Source of the DNA: a virus
Strand: one strand, 5' to 3'
Virus record (IMG/VR): IMGVR_UViG_3300028840_008160
Span: 186,001 to 250,000 of that record
DNA: 64,000 bases
The notes beneath the pieces are model-generated. The model made no database searches, was not told the origin of the DNA, and saw only the letters and a list, made by a program, of their open reading frames with translations. Of this stretch, positions 1 to 7,658 are shown piece after piece; positions within the stretch are counted from its first letter, which is position 1; every line of letters begins with the position of its first letter. A program made the translations under genes and the position numbers.

Positions 1-14
1 ATCAACAGAGTAAG

Positions 15-245
15 ATGGCGATGTTGAAGAAGAATGACGTTGTCATTCTATCATTGAAAAATAGTTCAAAATATTTTCATCCTTTGCTTATAAAATTTGA
101 GTCGGTAATCATATCAGCGACAAATGAACAGATTACTATACCAGCTCCGGTAAAAAGCGCGTCAGAAAAAACTTGGACGATTAAACATGATGACATTGAT
201 TTGTTACTATTGAAAATTGGCAATGAAAAAAGCACTCTTAGTTGA
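15..245 (+). CDS. Hypothetical protein, 76 aa
   Basis: Small open frame starting near the window edge, with a second possible ATG two codons in. It has no recognisable motif; the middle is hydrophobic/beta-like and the end is Leu-rich. It overlaps the exonuclease gene by about 20 bases, the tight packing seen throughout this window, which supports it being real. Function unknown. Confidence 0.5.
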   Translation: MAMLKKNDVVILSLKNSSKYFHPLLIKFESVIISATNEQITIPAPVKSASEKTWTIKHDDIDLLLLKIGNEKSTLS

Positions 246-1131
246 CGCACATCATCTGTTAAGCCGAACATATCATGTTCCGTCTTTTCAGAATATGTCT
301 ATAGAGATTGATGGTGAACGAGTACATACAGGCGCTGCATACGGATTTTTATTGTCATTGAAGAAATTTATTGAATTACATAAGCATAATGATGATGTTT
401 TAATTGTGGTCTGGGATGGTGGTCGTGGATTTAGAGTAAAATTAAGTCCTACATATAAAGCAAACAGAACTAAAAGAACATCTGAGTTCATTGAACAGTT
501 GAAATTAACTAGACAATTTTTACACGTCATGGGCGTAATGCAGTGTCAAGTCGCTGATGCTGAAGCAGATGATGTAATTGGCACATTAACTCGTAGAGCT
601 AGAAGTACCGGTTATCAAGTTCTAATTTTATCTGGCGATAAAGATTTCAATCAATTAGTAAGTAAACACGTAAATATATTGAATCCAAAAGGCAAAGATG
701 AATATATTTTAGTTACGCCACAATATGTAAAAGAAAAATATGGTATAACTCCTAGTTTATTTATCGATTATTTAGCTCTTCTAGGTGATTCGTCAGATAA
801 TGTAGCTGGTTTAGAAGGCTGCGGAAAGAAAACTGCTTCTGAACTTGTTCAATGCAACGGTACAATTGAAGATATTATTGCAGCTAAAACTCTCTTTAAG
901 TTTGGTCGTGATGGATCTAAAAAATCTGTAAGTAAAAAATTGGAAGAAAAAATTAAATTAGCCACTGATCAACTTAAATTATCAAAGCAGTTGGTTAGTA
1001 TAAGAACAACAGAAAATGCTGAAATAGAATATGATAAACCTAATTTTTTGACTCTCAAGGCGATGTTTAAAACTTATGGATTCAAGACATTTTTAAATAG
1101 GTTCAACGAGTTTGTTGCTGCGTTTTCTTAA
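223..1131 (+). CDS. 5'-3' exonuclease / flap endonuclease (T5 FEN/RNase H type)
   Basis: Structure-specific 5' nuclease that would remove RNA primers and 5' flaps during phage replication. Seen in the sequence: N-terminal LLVDAHHLL, the central DAEADDVIGT metal-binding motif, SGDKDFNQLV, then the helix-hairpin-helix region YLALLGDSSDNVAGLEGCGKKTA. These are the acidic clusters and H3TH of the PolI N-domain/T5 exonuclease family. The length of 302 aa matches stand-alone phage FENs; no polymerase domain follows. ATG 223 is preferred over a TTG two codons upstream. It overlaps the preceding small gene and sits upstream of the HU-like gene and modification cluster. Confidence 0.9.
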   Translation: MKKALLVDAHHLLSRTYHVPSFQNMSIEIDGERVHTGAAYGFLLSLKKFIELHKHNDDVLIVVWDGGRGFRVKLSPTYKANRTKRTSEFIEQLKLTRQFLHVMGVMQCQVADAEADDVIGTLTRRARSTGYQVLILSGDKDFNQLVSKHVNILNPKGKDEYILVTPQYVKEKYGITPSLFIDYLALLGDSSDNVAGLEGCGKKTASELVQCNGTIEDIIAAKTLFKFGRDGSKKSVSKKLEEKIKLATDQLKLSKQLVSIRTTENAEIEYDKPNFLTLKAMFKTYGFKTFLNRFNEFVAAFS

Positions 1132-1224
1132 AACAATGATTTAAACACTGCGAACTTTACGACATACATGTATATAAGCATTTCACAACATAACAGTACT
1201 AATGTAATACGAGACCAACTTTTT

Positions 1225-1256
1225 TTGTAAATTTAAGCTTGCTACAAGTATATAAT
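1225..1256 (+). promoter_or_regulatory. Candidate promoter for the HU-like gene
   Basis: The 190-base gap before the HU-like gene holds a perfect TATAAT (1251-1256). A weak -35-like TTGTAA lies 20 bases upstream, longer than the usual 17, so only the -10 box is convincing. The gap is one of the few sizeable ones on the plus strand, and the gene is closed by its own terminator, consistent with an independent transcript. Confidence 0.35.
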
Positions 1257-1320
1257 GACAAAGTAGACAATGGAAATAACTTATCAGTTTAACCGGCCTT
1301 AACCAAAATAGGAGGTGTTT

Positions 1321-1677
1321 ATGGCCACTCGCAGAAAGACAAAAGATCAGCAGTTTAGAATGCCTGATCTGATCACTGTCGTTCAGGAAGTTACAAGCCT
1401 TTCTCGCCGTGAATCAAAGGTGGCAATTCAAGCTGTTATTTATGCCATCAAGAAGGGTCTGGTGGAAAAAGGTTATGTGAAGATTCCTGGTTTTGGTAAG
1501 TTTGTCAAGGTTCACAAGGATGCAACTGAACGTAAGTCATTTGGTAAGATGACAAAAATTCCTGCAAAGGATGTCGTGAAGTTCCGTCCGTTGAAGAACC
1601 TCAAGCTGCTCACCAATGGACAGATTGAACTTGAAGTTTATGATGATGAGGAAGAAGAAGCAGACGACGAAGAATAA
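1321..1677 (+). CDS. HU/IHF-family DNA-binding protein
   Basis: Nucleoid-type DNA-bending protein of 118 aa. Seen: LSRRESKVAIQAVIYAIKKGL for the helical dimer region, then IPGFGKFVKVHK, the hallmark glycine-phenylalanine turn of HU/IHF, then a beta-arm region ending in an acidic tail (DDEEEEADDEE). ATG 1321 is chosen because a strong GGAGG lies just upstream; an in-frame GTG two codons earlier overlaps that site. Codon use is visibly richer in G/C third positions than in flanking genes, as for a highly expressed gene. It stands alone between a TATAAT box and a strong terminator. Likely role: compaction or architecture of phage DNA. Confidence 0.85.
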   Translation: MATRRKTKDQQFRMPDLITVVQEVTSLSRRESKVAIQAVIYAIKKGLVEKGYVKIPGFGKFVKVHKDATERKSFGKMTKIPAKDVVKFRPLKNLKLLTNGQIELEVYDDEEEEADDEE

Positions 1678-1702
1678 ACTTCATTCATTTCTGGATAAAG
1701 TC

Positions 1703-1732
1703 AAAGCTGGCGCTTATGCGCCAGCTTTTTTT
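1703..1732 (+). terminator. Intrinsic terminator after the HU-like gene
   Basis: A perfect 11-bp stem (1703-1713 with 1718-1728), TTAT loop and run of seven T. It lies 25 bases after the HU stop codon. Confidence 0.92.
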
Positions 1733-1788
1733 CTGTAAAGTTGACGATAAAAAATGTATAGAAAAATAAAATTGGAAGGATTGTAAAT

Positions 1789-1950
1789 ATGAAAATTAAA
1801 TGTTCACATTGCGGGTTAGAAAAAGAAAAGAAACGAACAGTCGTCAGAGCTGTCGATTCGCATAACAATTTAGTTGAATATTTTTGTAATGAATGCAAAA
1901 ATGTTACTGTCAAACTTGAAAATATAGAGGATGGGGCGTATGAAAAATGA
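1789..1950 (+). CDS. Small zinc-ribbon protein, 53 aa
   Basis: Short gene with an upstream GGAAGGA ribosome site. It encodes two Cys pairs, CSHC at residues 5-8 and CNEC at 33-36, spaced as a zinc ribbon. It overlaps the start of the hydroxymethylase gene by 11 bases, so the two are probably translationally coupled. Function unknown; such phage ribbons often bind nucleic acid or proteins. Confidence 0.7.
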   Translation: MKIKCSHCGLEKEKKRTVVRAVDSHNNLVEYFCNECKNVTVKLENIEDGAYEK

Positions 1951-2659
1951 AGATGTTGTAGTTCAAAATGTGTTTGTTCCGTTTGTAAAAAAGATTAACA
2001 ATGGTGAATTTGTAATTGATAAGACAGGCGTAAAAACTGTTGAGATATTAGGATTACGTATGGAATTAGATCCTAATCAGAAAATGTTAGATTTTTTTGG
2101 CATTCGTAAAACTCCACAACAATATGTTGAGCAAGAAATAGCATGGTATGATAGTCAGGATTTATCTGTTAAAGATATTGGTCAACATGCAAAAATTTGG
2201 TTGAATGTTTGTTCTAAAGACGATAAACAATTAGTTAATAGTAATTATGGTTATTTAGTCTATAGCGAAGCTAATGGTAACCAATTTGTGAATGTGAAAA
2301 ATGAATTACAAAAAAATCCATTTTCAAGACGTGCTTTAATGATTTACAATCGACCGTCAATGCATGTAGATTACTGTATTAATGGAATGTCTGATTTTGT
2401 CTGTACATTAGGTCAACAATTTTTTATTCGTGACAACAAATTAATTTCTATCGTTGAAATGAGAAGTTCAGACATGATGTATGGTTTCTTTTCTGATTTT
2501 CCGTGGTTTGCTACAGTTCAAGAAAGACTATTAACGTCACTGAAAGAGACAAACAATGAACTTGACATGGGTCAATTGATTTGGATATCAAATAGCGGTC
2601 ATCTTTATGAACGACATTTTGATATGGTTCAAAATATAGTTGCTGCTGCAAAGTCATAA
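1940..2659 (+). CDS. Thymidylate synthase-family dCMP hydroxymethylase
   Basis: Predicted to convert dCMP to 5-hydroxymethyl-dCMP with methylene-tetrahydrofolate. Thymidylate synthase landmarks are visible in order: NYGY (about 102-105), NPFSRR phosphate-binding arginines (126-131), the catalytic Cys155 in FVCTLGQQF, RSSD (175-178), and the substrate-closing HLYERH near the C-terminus. The residue that is Asn in dUMP-specific synthases is Asp186 here (in FFSDFPWF). By family knowledge Asp at this site is the signature of dCMP hydroxymethylases. Length 239 aa is within the family range. ATG 1940 is chosen because GAGG lies 9 bases upstream. It is followed closely by a glycosyltransferase, supporting a DNA hypermodification role. 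Confidence 0.82.
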   Translation: MKNEDVVVQNVFVPFVKKINNGEFVIDKTGVKTVEILGLRMELDPNQKMLDFFGIRKTPQQYVEQEIAWYDSQDLSVKDIGQHAKIWLNVCSKDDKQLVNSNYGYLVYSEANGNQFVNVKNELQKNPFSRRALMIYNRPSMHVDYCINGMSDFVCTLGQQFFIRDNKLISIVEMRSSDMMYGFFSDFPWFATVQERLLTSLKETNNELDMGQLIWISNSGHLYERHFDMVQNIVAAAKS

Positions 2660-2674
2660 ATCAAGGGAATTAAA

Positions 2675-3793
2675 ATGAAAATTGGTTATTCTGCATGGGG
2701 ATTTGTCGGCGACGGCGTGCTAGATTCACCAGATGGTGGTCGATTAACTCGATCTTTAATGTTATCTCATCTTATTAAGCGAGGTCATACTGTTGTATGG
2801 TTACAACAAAACCGTGACATTGATGCAGACGGACAGCCTTTATTTATAAGCGGTCGATTATACAAAGACGAACAAAAACAACTGTTATGTTCTATTGAAT
2901 ATGCAAGCGAAGGATTTCCTGAATTAGACGTATTGTTTCTCGAATGGCGGTGGAAATTACCTGGTCGCAATTGTAACGTTGATACAACCAGTAAAGCATA
3001 TACACCAGATTTAGATCGACAAAGCCAGTTATTGAATTGTTATTTAAAAACTGGAACAAAAGTTTTGATTTGGGATAAAGACGAAACATTAAGTAGAGAC
3101 GATGAAAAAGAACTTATGGAATTAAGTAATAATGGCGGCAAGAATATTTCAATTATGTCGCCGGCATTATTTCCAGAATCTCATTTATTTGGTCGATATT
3201 CTCTTTTGTTTCCTTGTGATTTACAGAAGATAAAAGGAACAAAAGTAAATAAAGATGCTAGATATTTGATTGGTTATGTCGGTTCGCAGTATGAACGCGA
3301 TTATCAAGTATATAAGTATATCAATCCGTTTGCATTTAAATATCCACAGCAAGTCATTTTTGCTGGCAATTGGACAAAATATCTAGAAAAAGCGGAAAGA
3401 AATCATAGTAATTTTCCTTGCATAACATTTGTTGATCGTATTTTACCAAAAGATATGTGGAAAGTTTATCGCGAATGTATGACATCAGTTTTATTATGTA
3501 AGAGTAATTATGCAATACATGGACATATTACACAGCGAATTCATGAAGTAGCTGCGAATGGTGTAATTGGAATTGGACTGGCTGAACAAAAAGGAATTGA
3601 ACAATTTGTAGTTGACAATAATAGGATACAAGATGCTTATGATTTGATTCATTGTATTGAATATCTTCAGTCATTAGATATTGACAAGCGTCAAGCAATT
3701 TTAGATGAACAGATAGATAGATTAGAACCATTTGATATAAACAATGTAATGCGAAAATTGGAAGATATATTTGCCACAGAAGGCATTAAATAA
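2675..3793 (+). CDS. GT-B-like glycosyltransferase, probably acting on modified DNA bases
   Basis: 372-aa protein with a Rossmann-like N-terminus (MKIGYSAWGFVGDG, then a Gly-rich turn and HLIKRGHTVVWL). The C-terminal half looks like a GT-B donor domain: GYVGSQYERDY near 200 and HITQRIHEVAANGVIGIG near 285. It lies 15 bases after the dCMP hydroxymethylase and abuts the DUF1848 gene, so the inferred role is transfer of a sugar to 5-hydroxymethylcytosine in phage DNA, analogous to T-even glucosyltransferases. The sugar and linkage cannot be told from sequence. An alternative is glycosylation of a surface or protein target, but the neighbours argue for DNA. Confidence 0.7.
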   Translation: MKIGYSAWGFVGDGVLDSPDGGRLTRSLMLSHLIKRGHTVVWLQQNRDIDADGQPLFISGRLYKDEQKQLLCSIEYASEGFPELDVLFLEWRWKLPGRNCNVDTTSKAYTPDLDRQSQLLNCYLKTGTKVLIWDKDETLSRDDEKELMELSNNGGKNISIMSPALFPESHLFGRYSLLFPCDLQKIKGTKVNKDARYLIGYVGSQYERDYQVYKYINPFAFKYPQQVIFAGNWTKYLEKAERNHSNFPCITFVDRILPKDMWKVYRECMTSVLLCKSNYAIHGHITQRIHEVAANGVIGIGLAEQKGIEQFVVDNNRIQDAYDLIHCIEYLQSLDIDKRQAILDEQIDRLEPFDINNVMRKLEDIFATEGIK

Positions 3794-4498
3794 ATGTTTA
3801 TAGGTGTTACTGAGCGCGGTGATCCGGCTCATGATTTTTCATGGACTGAATGGGTTTACGATAATAAGCCTGCGATTTTAATTACAAAAAATCCAGTAAA
3901 AATATGTGAAGTGTTAAGCAAAATGAGCGTACGTAATGTTATAGTGCACGCTAATATTACAGGTTTTGGTGGGTCAATCATCGAGCCAAATGTATTAAAA
4001 CCAGACGAAGCCATACTTGGTTATTGGGAGTTGATCAAATTGCTTGGTACTGATAGAGTTGTTTTAAGAGTAGATCCAGTTGTGCCGACTGTTAATGGTG
4101 TAATTACAGCAAAAGCTATTCTGCATATGACTAGAAGTACCAGAACTAGAATATCGTTTATAGATTTGTATGACCACGTAAAAGAACGATTTAAACTTCA
4201 TTCAATTGATATTCAGTCTGAAAATTCTGAATCATATTTGCCATGGAATGATTTTCATGCACCGTTATCACTTAGAAAGAAAGTATGGGAAGAACTTGGA
4301 AAACCTGAAGTTTGTGGTGAACCAGGGTTTGAATGTTTAGGATGTGTTTCTAAAATTGATTGTAAAATTTTAGGTGTAGATCCCATAGATGGAAATAAAG
4401 GACAAAGACCATATTGTGCATGCGTAGCTAATAAGAAAGAATTATTAATAAAACGAGGTCAATGTCCACATGGATGTCTTTATTGCTACTGGAAATGA
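3794..4498 (+). CDS. DUF1848-family protein with C-terminal CX3CX2C motif
   Basis: 234 aa. The N-terminal part (GVTERGDP, ITKNP, VHANITGFG, VVLRVDPVVP) has the barrel-like pattern of DUF1848. The C-terminal 60 residues are Cys-rich and end in CPHGCLYCYWK, giving C224, C228 and C231, the CX3CX2C spacing that binds the 4Fe-4S cluster in radical SAM enzymes but placed at the C-terminus. Function of the family is not established. The ATG follows the glycosyltransferase stop by one base, and DNA polymerase follows 3 bases later, so it belongs to the modification operon. It may perform or support a radical base modification; this is inference. Confidence 0.72.
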   Translation: MFIGVTERGDPAHDFSWTEWVYDNKPAILITKNPVKICEVLSKMSVRNVIVHANITGFGGSIIEPNVLKPDEAILGYWELIKLLGTDRVVLRVDPVVPTVNGVITAKAILHMTRSTRTRISFIDLYDHVKERFKLHSIDIQSENSESYLPWNDFHAPLSLRKKVWEELGKPEVCGEPGFECLGCVSKIDCKILGVDPIDGNKGQRPYCACVANKKELLIKRGQCPHGCLYCYWK

Positions 4499-4501
4499 AA
4501 A

Positions 4502-6412
4502 ATGATCGATAAAGAAGAATTAAGACAAAGATTATATAATACAGGTGAGAAGAAAGATTTTGTGCATTTGCATTTGCATAGTGATTTTTCTTTGAAAGAT
4601 GGCATCGGGAAACCAAATCAATATGCTAAAAAAGCAATTGCGCTTGGCATGCCGGCTTTGGCAATAACTGATCATGGTAGTATTGGTGCACATCCATCAT
4701 TTTTTATGTTTTGTAAGTCAAATGGTATTAAACCTATAGTTGGTGTTGAAGCATATTTGCAAGATCGACGTTATGAATATAAAGATGTTGAAGAGCAATT
4801 AAGTGATATTGATAAAAAAATTAAGTTGTTGAAACAAGCATTAAAGCATAAGAAATTAAATAAGCAGTTTGTGAACAAATATATTGAATATTATCGAAAA
4901 ATGTTGGATATGTCAGACGCTGAATTTGAAGATATTGATGCTTTAGATTTCAGTGAAGTAAAAGAATGTGTAAACAATACGTTACTTAAATTTCAACAGA
5001 TACAAAAAGATGTAGTTAATGAACGTGATAGTCTTAGAAAGAATCAGCATATTGTTTTATTGGCAAAAAATGAGCAAGGTCGTAAAAATATTACAAAAAT
5101 AGTTAGTGATGCTGCAAGGAATGGATTTTATTATAAGCCTAGAACATCATTTGATTTTGTTGCAGAAAATCATCACGGCATAATAGCAATGTCAGCTTGT
5201 CTTGGTGGCATTATTAATAATGTAATGTTACAATATGACAATGAAGCTGAAGCTGAAGCTGCAGGATTAGAAGTAGCAAAACAATACAAAGACGTTTTTG
5301 GCGATGATTTTTTTATTGAAATTATGATAATTGATATCGATCGTCAGAGACAAGCAAATACATTATTAGTCAAAATTGCTAAAAAACTTGGTATTAAGTT
5401 AGTCATTACAAATGATGTTCATTATTTAGATAAAGACGGAGCCCGGGCACAAGAAATATCTCTTATGCTTGGTTCAAAAGACGAAGTTGGACAGCAAGTT
5501 ACAATGCGAGATAAAAAGAGACAAGCAGCTATTAAAGAAATATTAGAAACTATTGGTAATGACAATTCTGCTGCTCACATTAAAAGAGTATACAACGATT
5601 ATATTGAATTAGACAGATTTGCTGAATTTAAACCGACAAAACAAAAGAATAAGTTATCAATCACATTGGACGAAATATCTGACATTGTTAGTGGTAAAGT
5701 TAAATTTAAACGTATATGGGAATTTTCTACAAAAGATTTTTGGTTTAAAGATCGACATGAGATGGTTGATGTTTATATAGATCAAGGGCATTACGAATAT
5801 TTAGATTCTGAAATTTTTGTTGAAGCATTAAATAACACGATTAAAGTAGCAAATATGATTGATGAATGGGAATGGGATACAAAAGAGAAATTGCCAAAAA
5901 TTGAGTTAGAAGAAGGTAAAAGCAGCTATGATTATATGGTCGAAATGGTTCGTGATGGGTGGCAACGAAAAGCTGAAGATAGTTGGTATGAAGAAAATAA
6001 TGTTTATGCGAAGCGCGTCAAATATGAATTGAGCGTAATACGACGAATTGATTTAGCAGACTATTTTGTTATTGTAGCAGATTACATTAAATTTGCAAAA
6101 AATCATAACATACTTGTTGGCGCAGGAAGAGGATGTTTTTTGCCTGAAGTTAATAAAGTAAAAATGGCTAATGGAACGCAGAAACAAATTGAACAAGTCA
6201 ACAGAGGTGATAAAGTTGCAAATAAGTTTTGGGGTGAGGCTAAAGTTGAAGAACATTTTGTATATGACATTGATGAAGATGTTGTAGAATTAACTTTTGA
6301 AAATAAAGTTATTATTTGTACTATGGATCATAGATTTTTTACTAGAAATAGAGGCGAAGTAAAGGCAATTGATTTAACAGAAGAAGATGAGATTTTATAT
6401 GAACTGGACTAA
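4502..6412 (+). CDS. dnaE: DNA polymerase III alpha-like (family C), N-terminal part with PHP domain and N-terminal intein half
   Basis: Residues 1-544 are the PHP and first polymerase part: HLHLHSDFS (H24, H26), AITDHGS (D57, H58), GVEAYL and NDVHYL, all metal-site positions that look intact, so the PHP may be an active proofreader. At residue 545, inside the conserved GRGSAAGS loop, the frame switches to an intein: Cys545 starts block A (CFLPEVNKV), and TMDHRFFT is block B. The frame stops 92 residues later at the usual endonuclease insertion point. The rest of the intein and extein is in the next, overlapping frame. It may act by trans-splicing or by frameshifting; which one cannot be decided here. 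Confidence 0.88.
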   Translation: MIDKEELRQRLYNTGEKKDFVHLHLHSDFSLKDGIGKPNQYAKKAIALGMPALAITDHGSIGAHPSFFMFCKSNGIKPIVGVEAYLQDRRYEYKDVEEQLSDIDKKIKLLKQALKHKKLNKQFVNKYIEYYRKMLDMSDAEFEDIDALDFSEVKECVNNTLLKFQQIQKDVVNERDSLRKNQHIVLLAKNEQGRKNITKIVSDAARNGFYYKPRTSFDFVAENHHGIIAMSACLGGIINNVMLQYDNEAEAEAAGLEVAKQYKDVFGDDFFIEIMIIDIDRQRQANTLLVKIAKKLGIKLVITNDVHYLDKDGARAQEISLMLGSKDEVGQQVTMRDKKRQAAIKEILETIGNDNSAAHIKRVYNDYIELDRFAEFKPTKQKNKLSITLDEISDIVSGKVKFKRIWEFSTKDFWFKDRHEMVDVYIDQGHYEYLDSEIFVEALNNTIKVANMIDEWEWDTKEKLPKIELEEGKSSYDYMVEMVRDGWQRKAEDSWYEENNVYAKRVKYELSVIRRIDLADYFVIVADYIKFAKNHNILVGAGRGCFLPEVNKVKMANGTQKQIEQVNRGDKVANKFWGEAKVEEHFVYDIDEDVVELTFENKVIICTMDHRFFTRNRGEVKAIDLTEEDEILYELD

Positions 6413-7427
6413 ATTTAGAATTACCAGATATAAAAAGAAATTTCCCAATATTCCTGAAAATTTGCTAAATATATTAGTTGAATCTGCTGATAGATTTTTA
6501 ACAATTGATGAAGCACAATTATTTAAAAATCAAAACATTCAATCAAAACGAAAAATTAAATCTAATTGTGACATTTGTAAAGAGGATTTCACTATAGGTT
6601 TAACAAAATGGCTTAAACGAAAACATTCTGTTAGTATATGTCGAAAATGTTATGTTCCAAAGTTTGTTACAAAACAAAAAGACTGGTTAGACTCTCAATC
6701 TCGATGTCAAATTATAGCTCAAAATCGACAAGAGGTTAAAGTAAAAATGAGTGAATCTATTAAGAAAATGTGGAAAGAAAATCCTGAGAAATTAGAACAA
6801 ATGAGACAAAAAATAATTGAAAAAATCGATTCATCTTCTAACTATAGAGACGCAATATTAGGTTCTGATAATAAAGGCTTTATTCATTGTAGATTTGGAA
6901 AAATTAGATTTGATTCTTTGGCAGAATTAATGTTTATTATACAATGTGATAAGGACAATAAAATCGTAAGTTTAACAAGGTGGAATAAGCCTGGAATAAT
7001 TTATGAAGGGCAGACAAAAACAAAAAGATATTACCCTGATTTTGTAGTTGATGAAAAATTAATTGTAGATATAAAAAGCGGATTTGTTCAAAGTAAAGAT
7101 GAAAATTTAAACAATAAAATTCTAGCAACTAAAAATAATTATCCATTATTTGATGTTCAAATTATTAGTCCATCTATTTTGACAACATATAAATTTAGAA
7201 ATTTGATCAAATTGAATTATAATATTGAATTTTCGCATAAGTATAAACAGATTTTATATGAAAATGGTACTAAATTAGCCTCATCTTTTCAAAAAAAAAT
7301 CAGTGAAAAATCTGAATTTACTACATTAAAAAGTAAAAGAATAATACATTATAAAGGTCAAGTTCATGATCTTAAAGTGTCAACTCCAGATAGATCTTAT
7401 ATTGTGAATAACATAGTTGTTCATAAT
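6134..7427 (+). other. Fractured intein in the GRGSAAGS motif of the polymerase
   Basis: Intein from Cys (6134-6136) to His-Asn (7422-7427), followed by extein Ser (7428-7430). Blocks A and B lie in the upstream gene; block F ([19 protein letters not shown]) and block G (VVHN) lie in the downstream gene, one frame away. Between them is a nuclease-like domain. Removing the intein restores GAGRG joined to [11 protein letters not shown], the expected DnaE sequence. Confidence 0.88.
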
Positions 7428-7658
7428 TCCGCTGCAGGCAGCCTTGTATGTTATCTTTTAGATATAACAAATGTCGATCCGATACAGCACGGGTTGTTGT
7501 TTGAGAGATTTTTGAGTATGTCTAGAAGTATGGCAATATATGATTTGTCAATTGATGACTTGTCAAGTGATGATGTTGAAGATGTAATAATTAATACAGA
7601 TAGTAAACAGTTTCATAATTGGTATGAGAATGAACGATTAATTAGGTTAGAAGAATGA
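6387..7658 (+). CDS. Intein C-terminal half with PD-(D/E)XK homing nuclease domain, fused to DnaE extein segment
   Basis: 423 aa if ATG 6387 is used; ATG 6399 is an alternative, and both lie in a GA-rich stretch of the upstream gene. Order: a treble-clef-like zinc site (C61, C64, C85, C88); a helical NUMOD-like stretch; a nuclease core with E180 (DSLAELMF), D218 (RYYPDF), D228 and K230 (VDIK), the PD-(D/E)XK pattern; intein blocks F and G ending VVHN; then extein [11 protein letters not shown]...LLFERFL (348-423). The nuclease is thus fused to the C-intein rather than free-standing. It ends in an acidic tail and overlaps the next polymerase gene by 4 bases (ATGA). Confidence 0.85.
   Translation: MRFYMNWTKFRITRYKKKFPNIPENLLNILVESADRFLTIDEAQLFKNQNIQSKRKIKSNCDICKEDFTIGLTKWLKRKHSVSICRKCYVPKFVTKQKDWLDSQSRCQIIAQNRQEVKVKMSESIKKMWKENPEKLEQMRQKIIEKIDSSSNYRDAILGSDNKGFIHCRFGKIRFDSLAELMFIIQCDKDNKIVSLTRWNKPGIIYEGQTKTKRYYPDFVVDEKLIVDIKSGFVQSKDENLNNKILATKNNYPLFDVQIISPSILTTYKFRNLIKLNYNIEFSHKYKQILYENGTKLASSFQKKISEKSEFTTLKSKRIIHYKGQVHDLKVSTPDRSYIVNNIVVHNSAAGSLVCYLLDITNVDPIQHGLLFERFLSMSRSMAIYDLSIDDLSSDDVEDVIINTDSKQFHNWYENERLIRLEE

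Noticed and set aside
7655-7658. Simple frameshift between the second and third polymerase genes
   Set aside because: Gene 3 starts with its own duplicate of the boundary module, so the break looks native.
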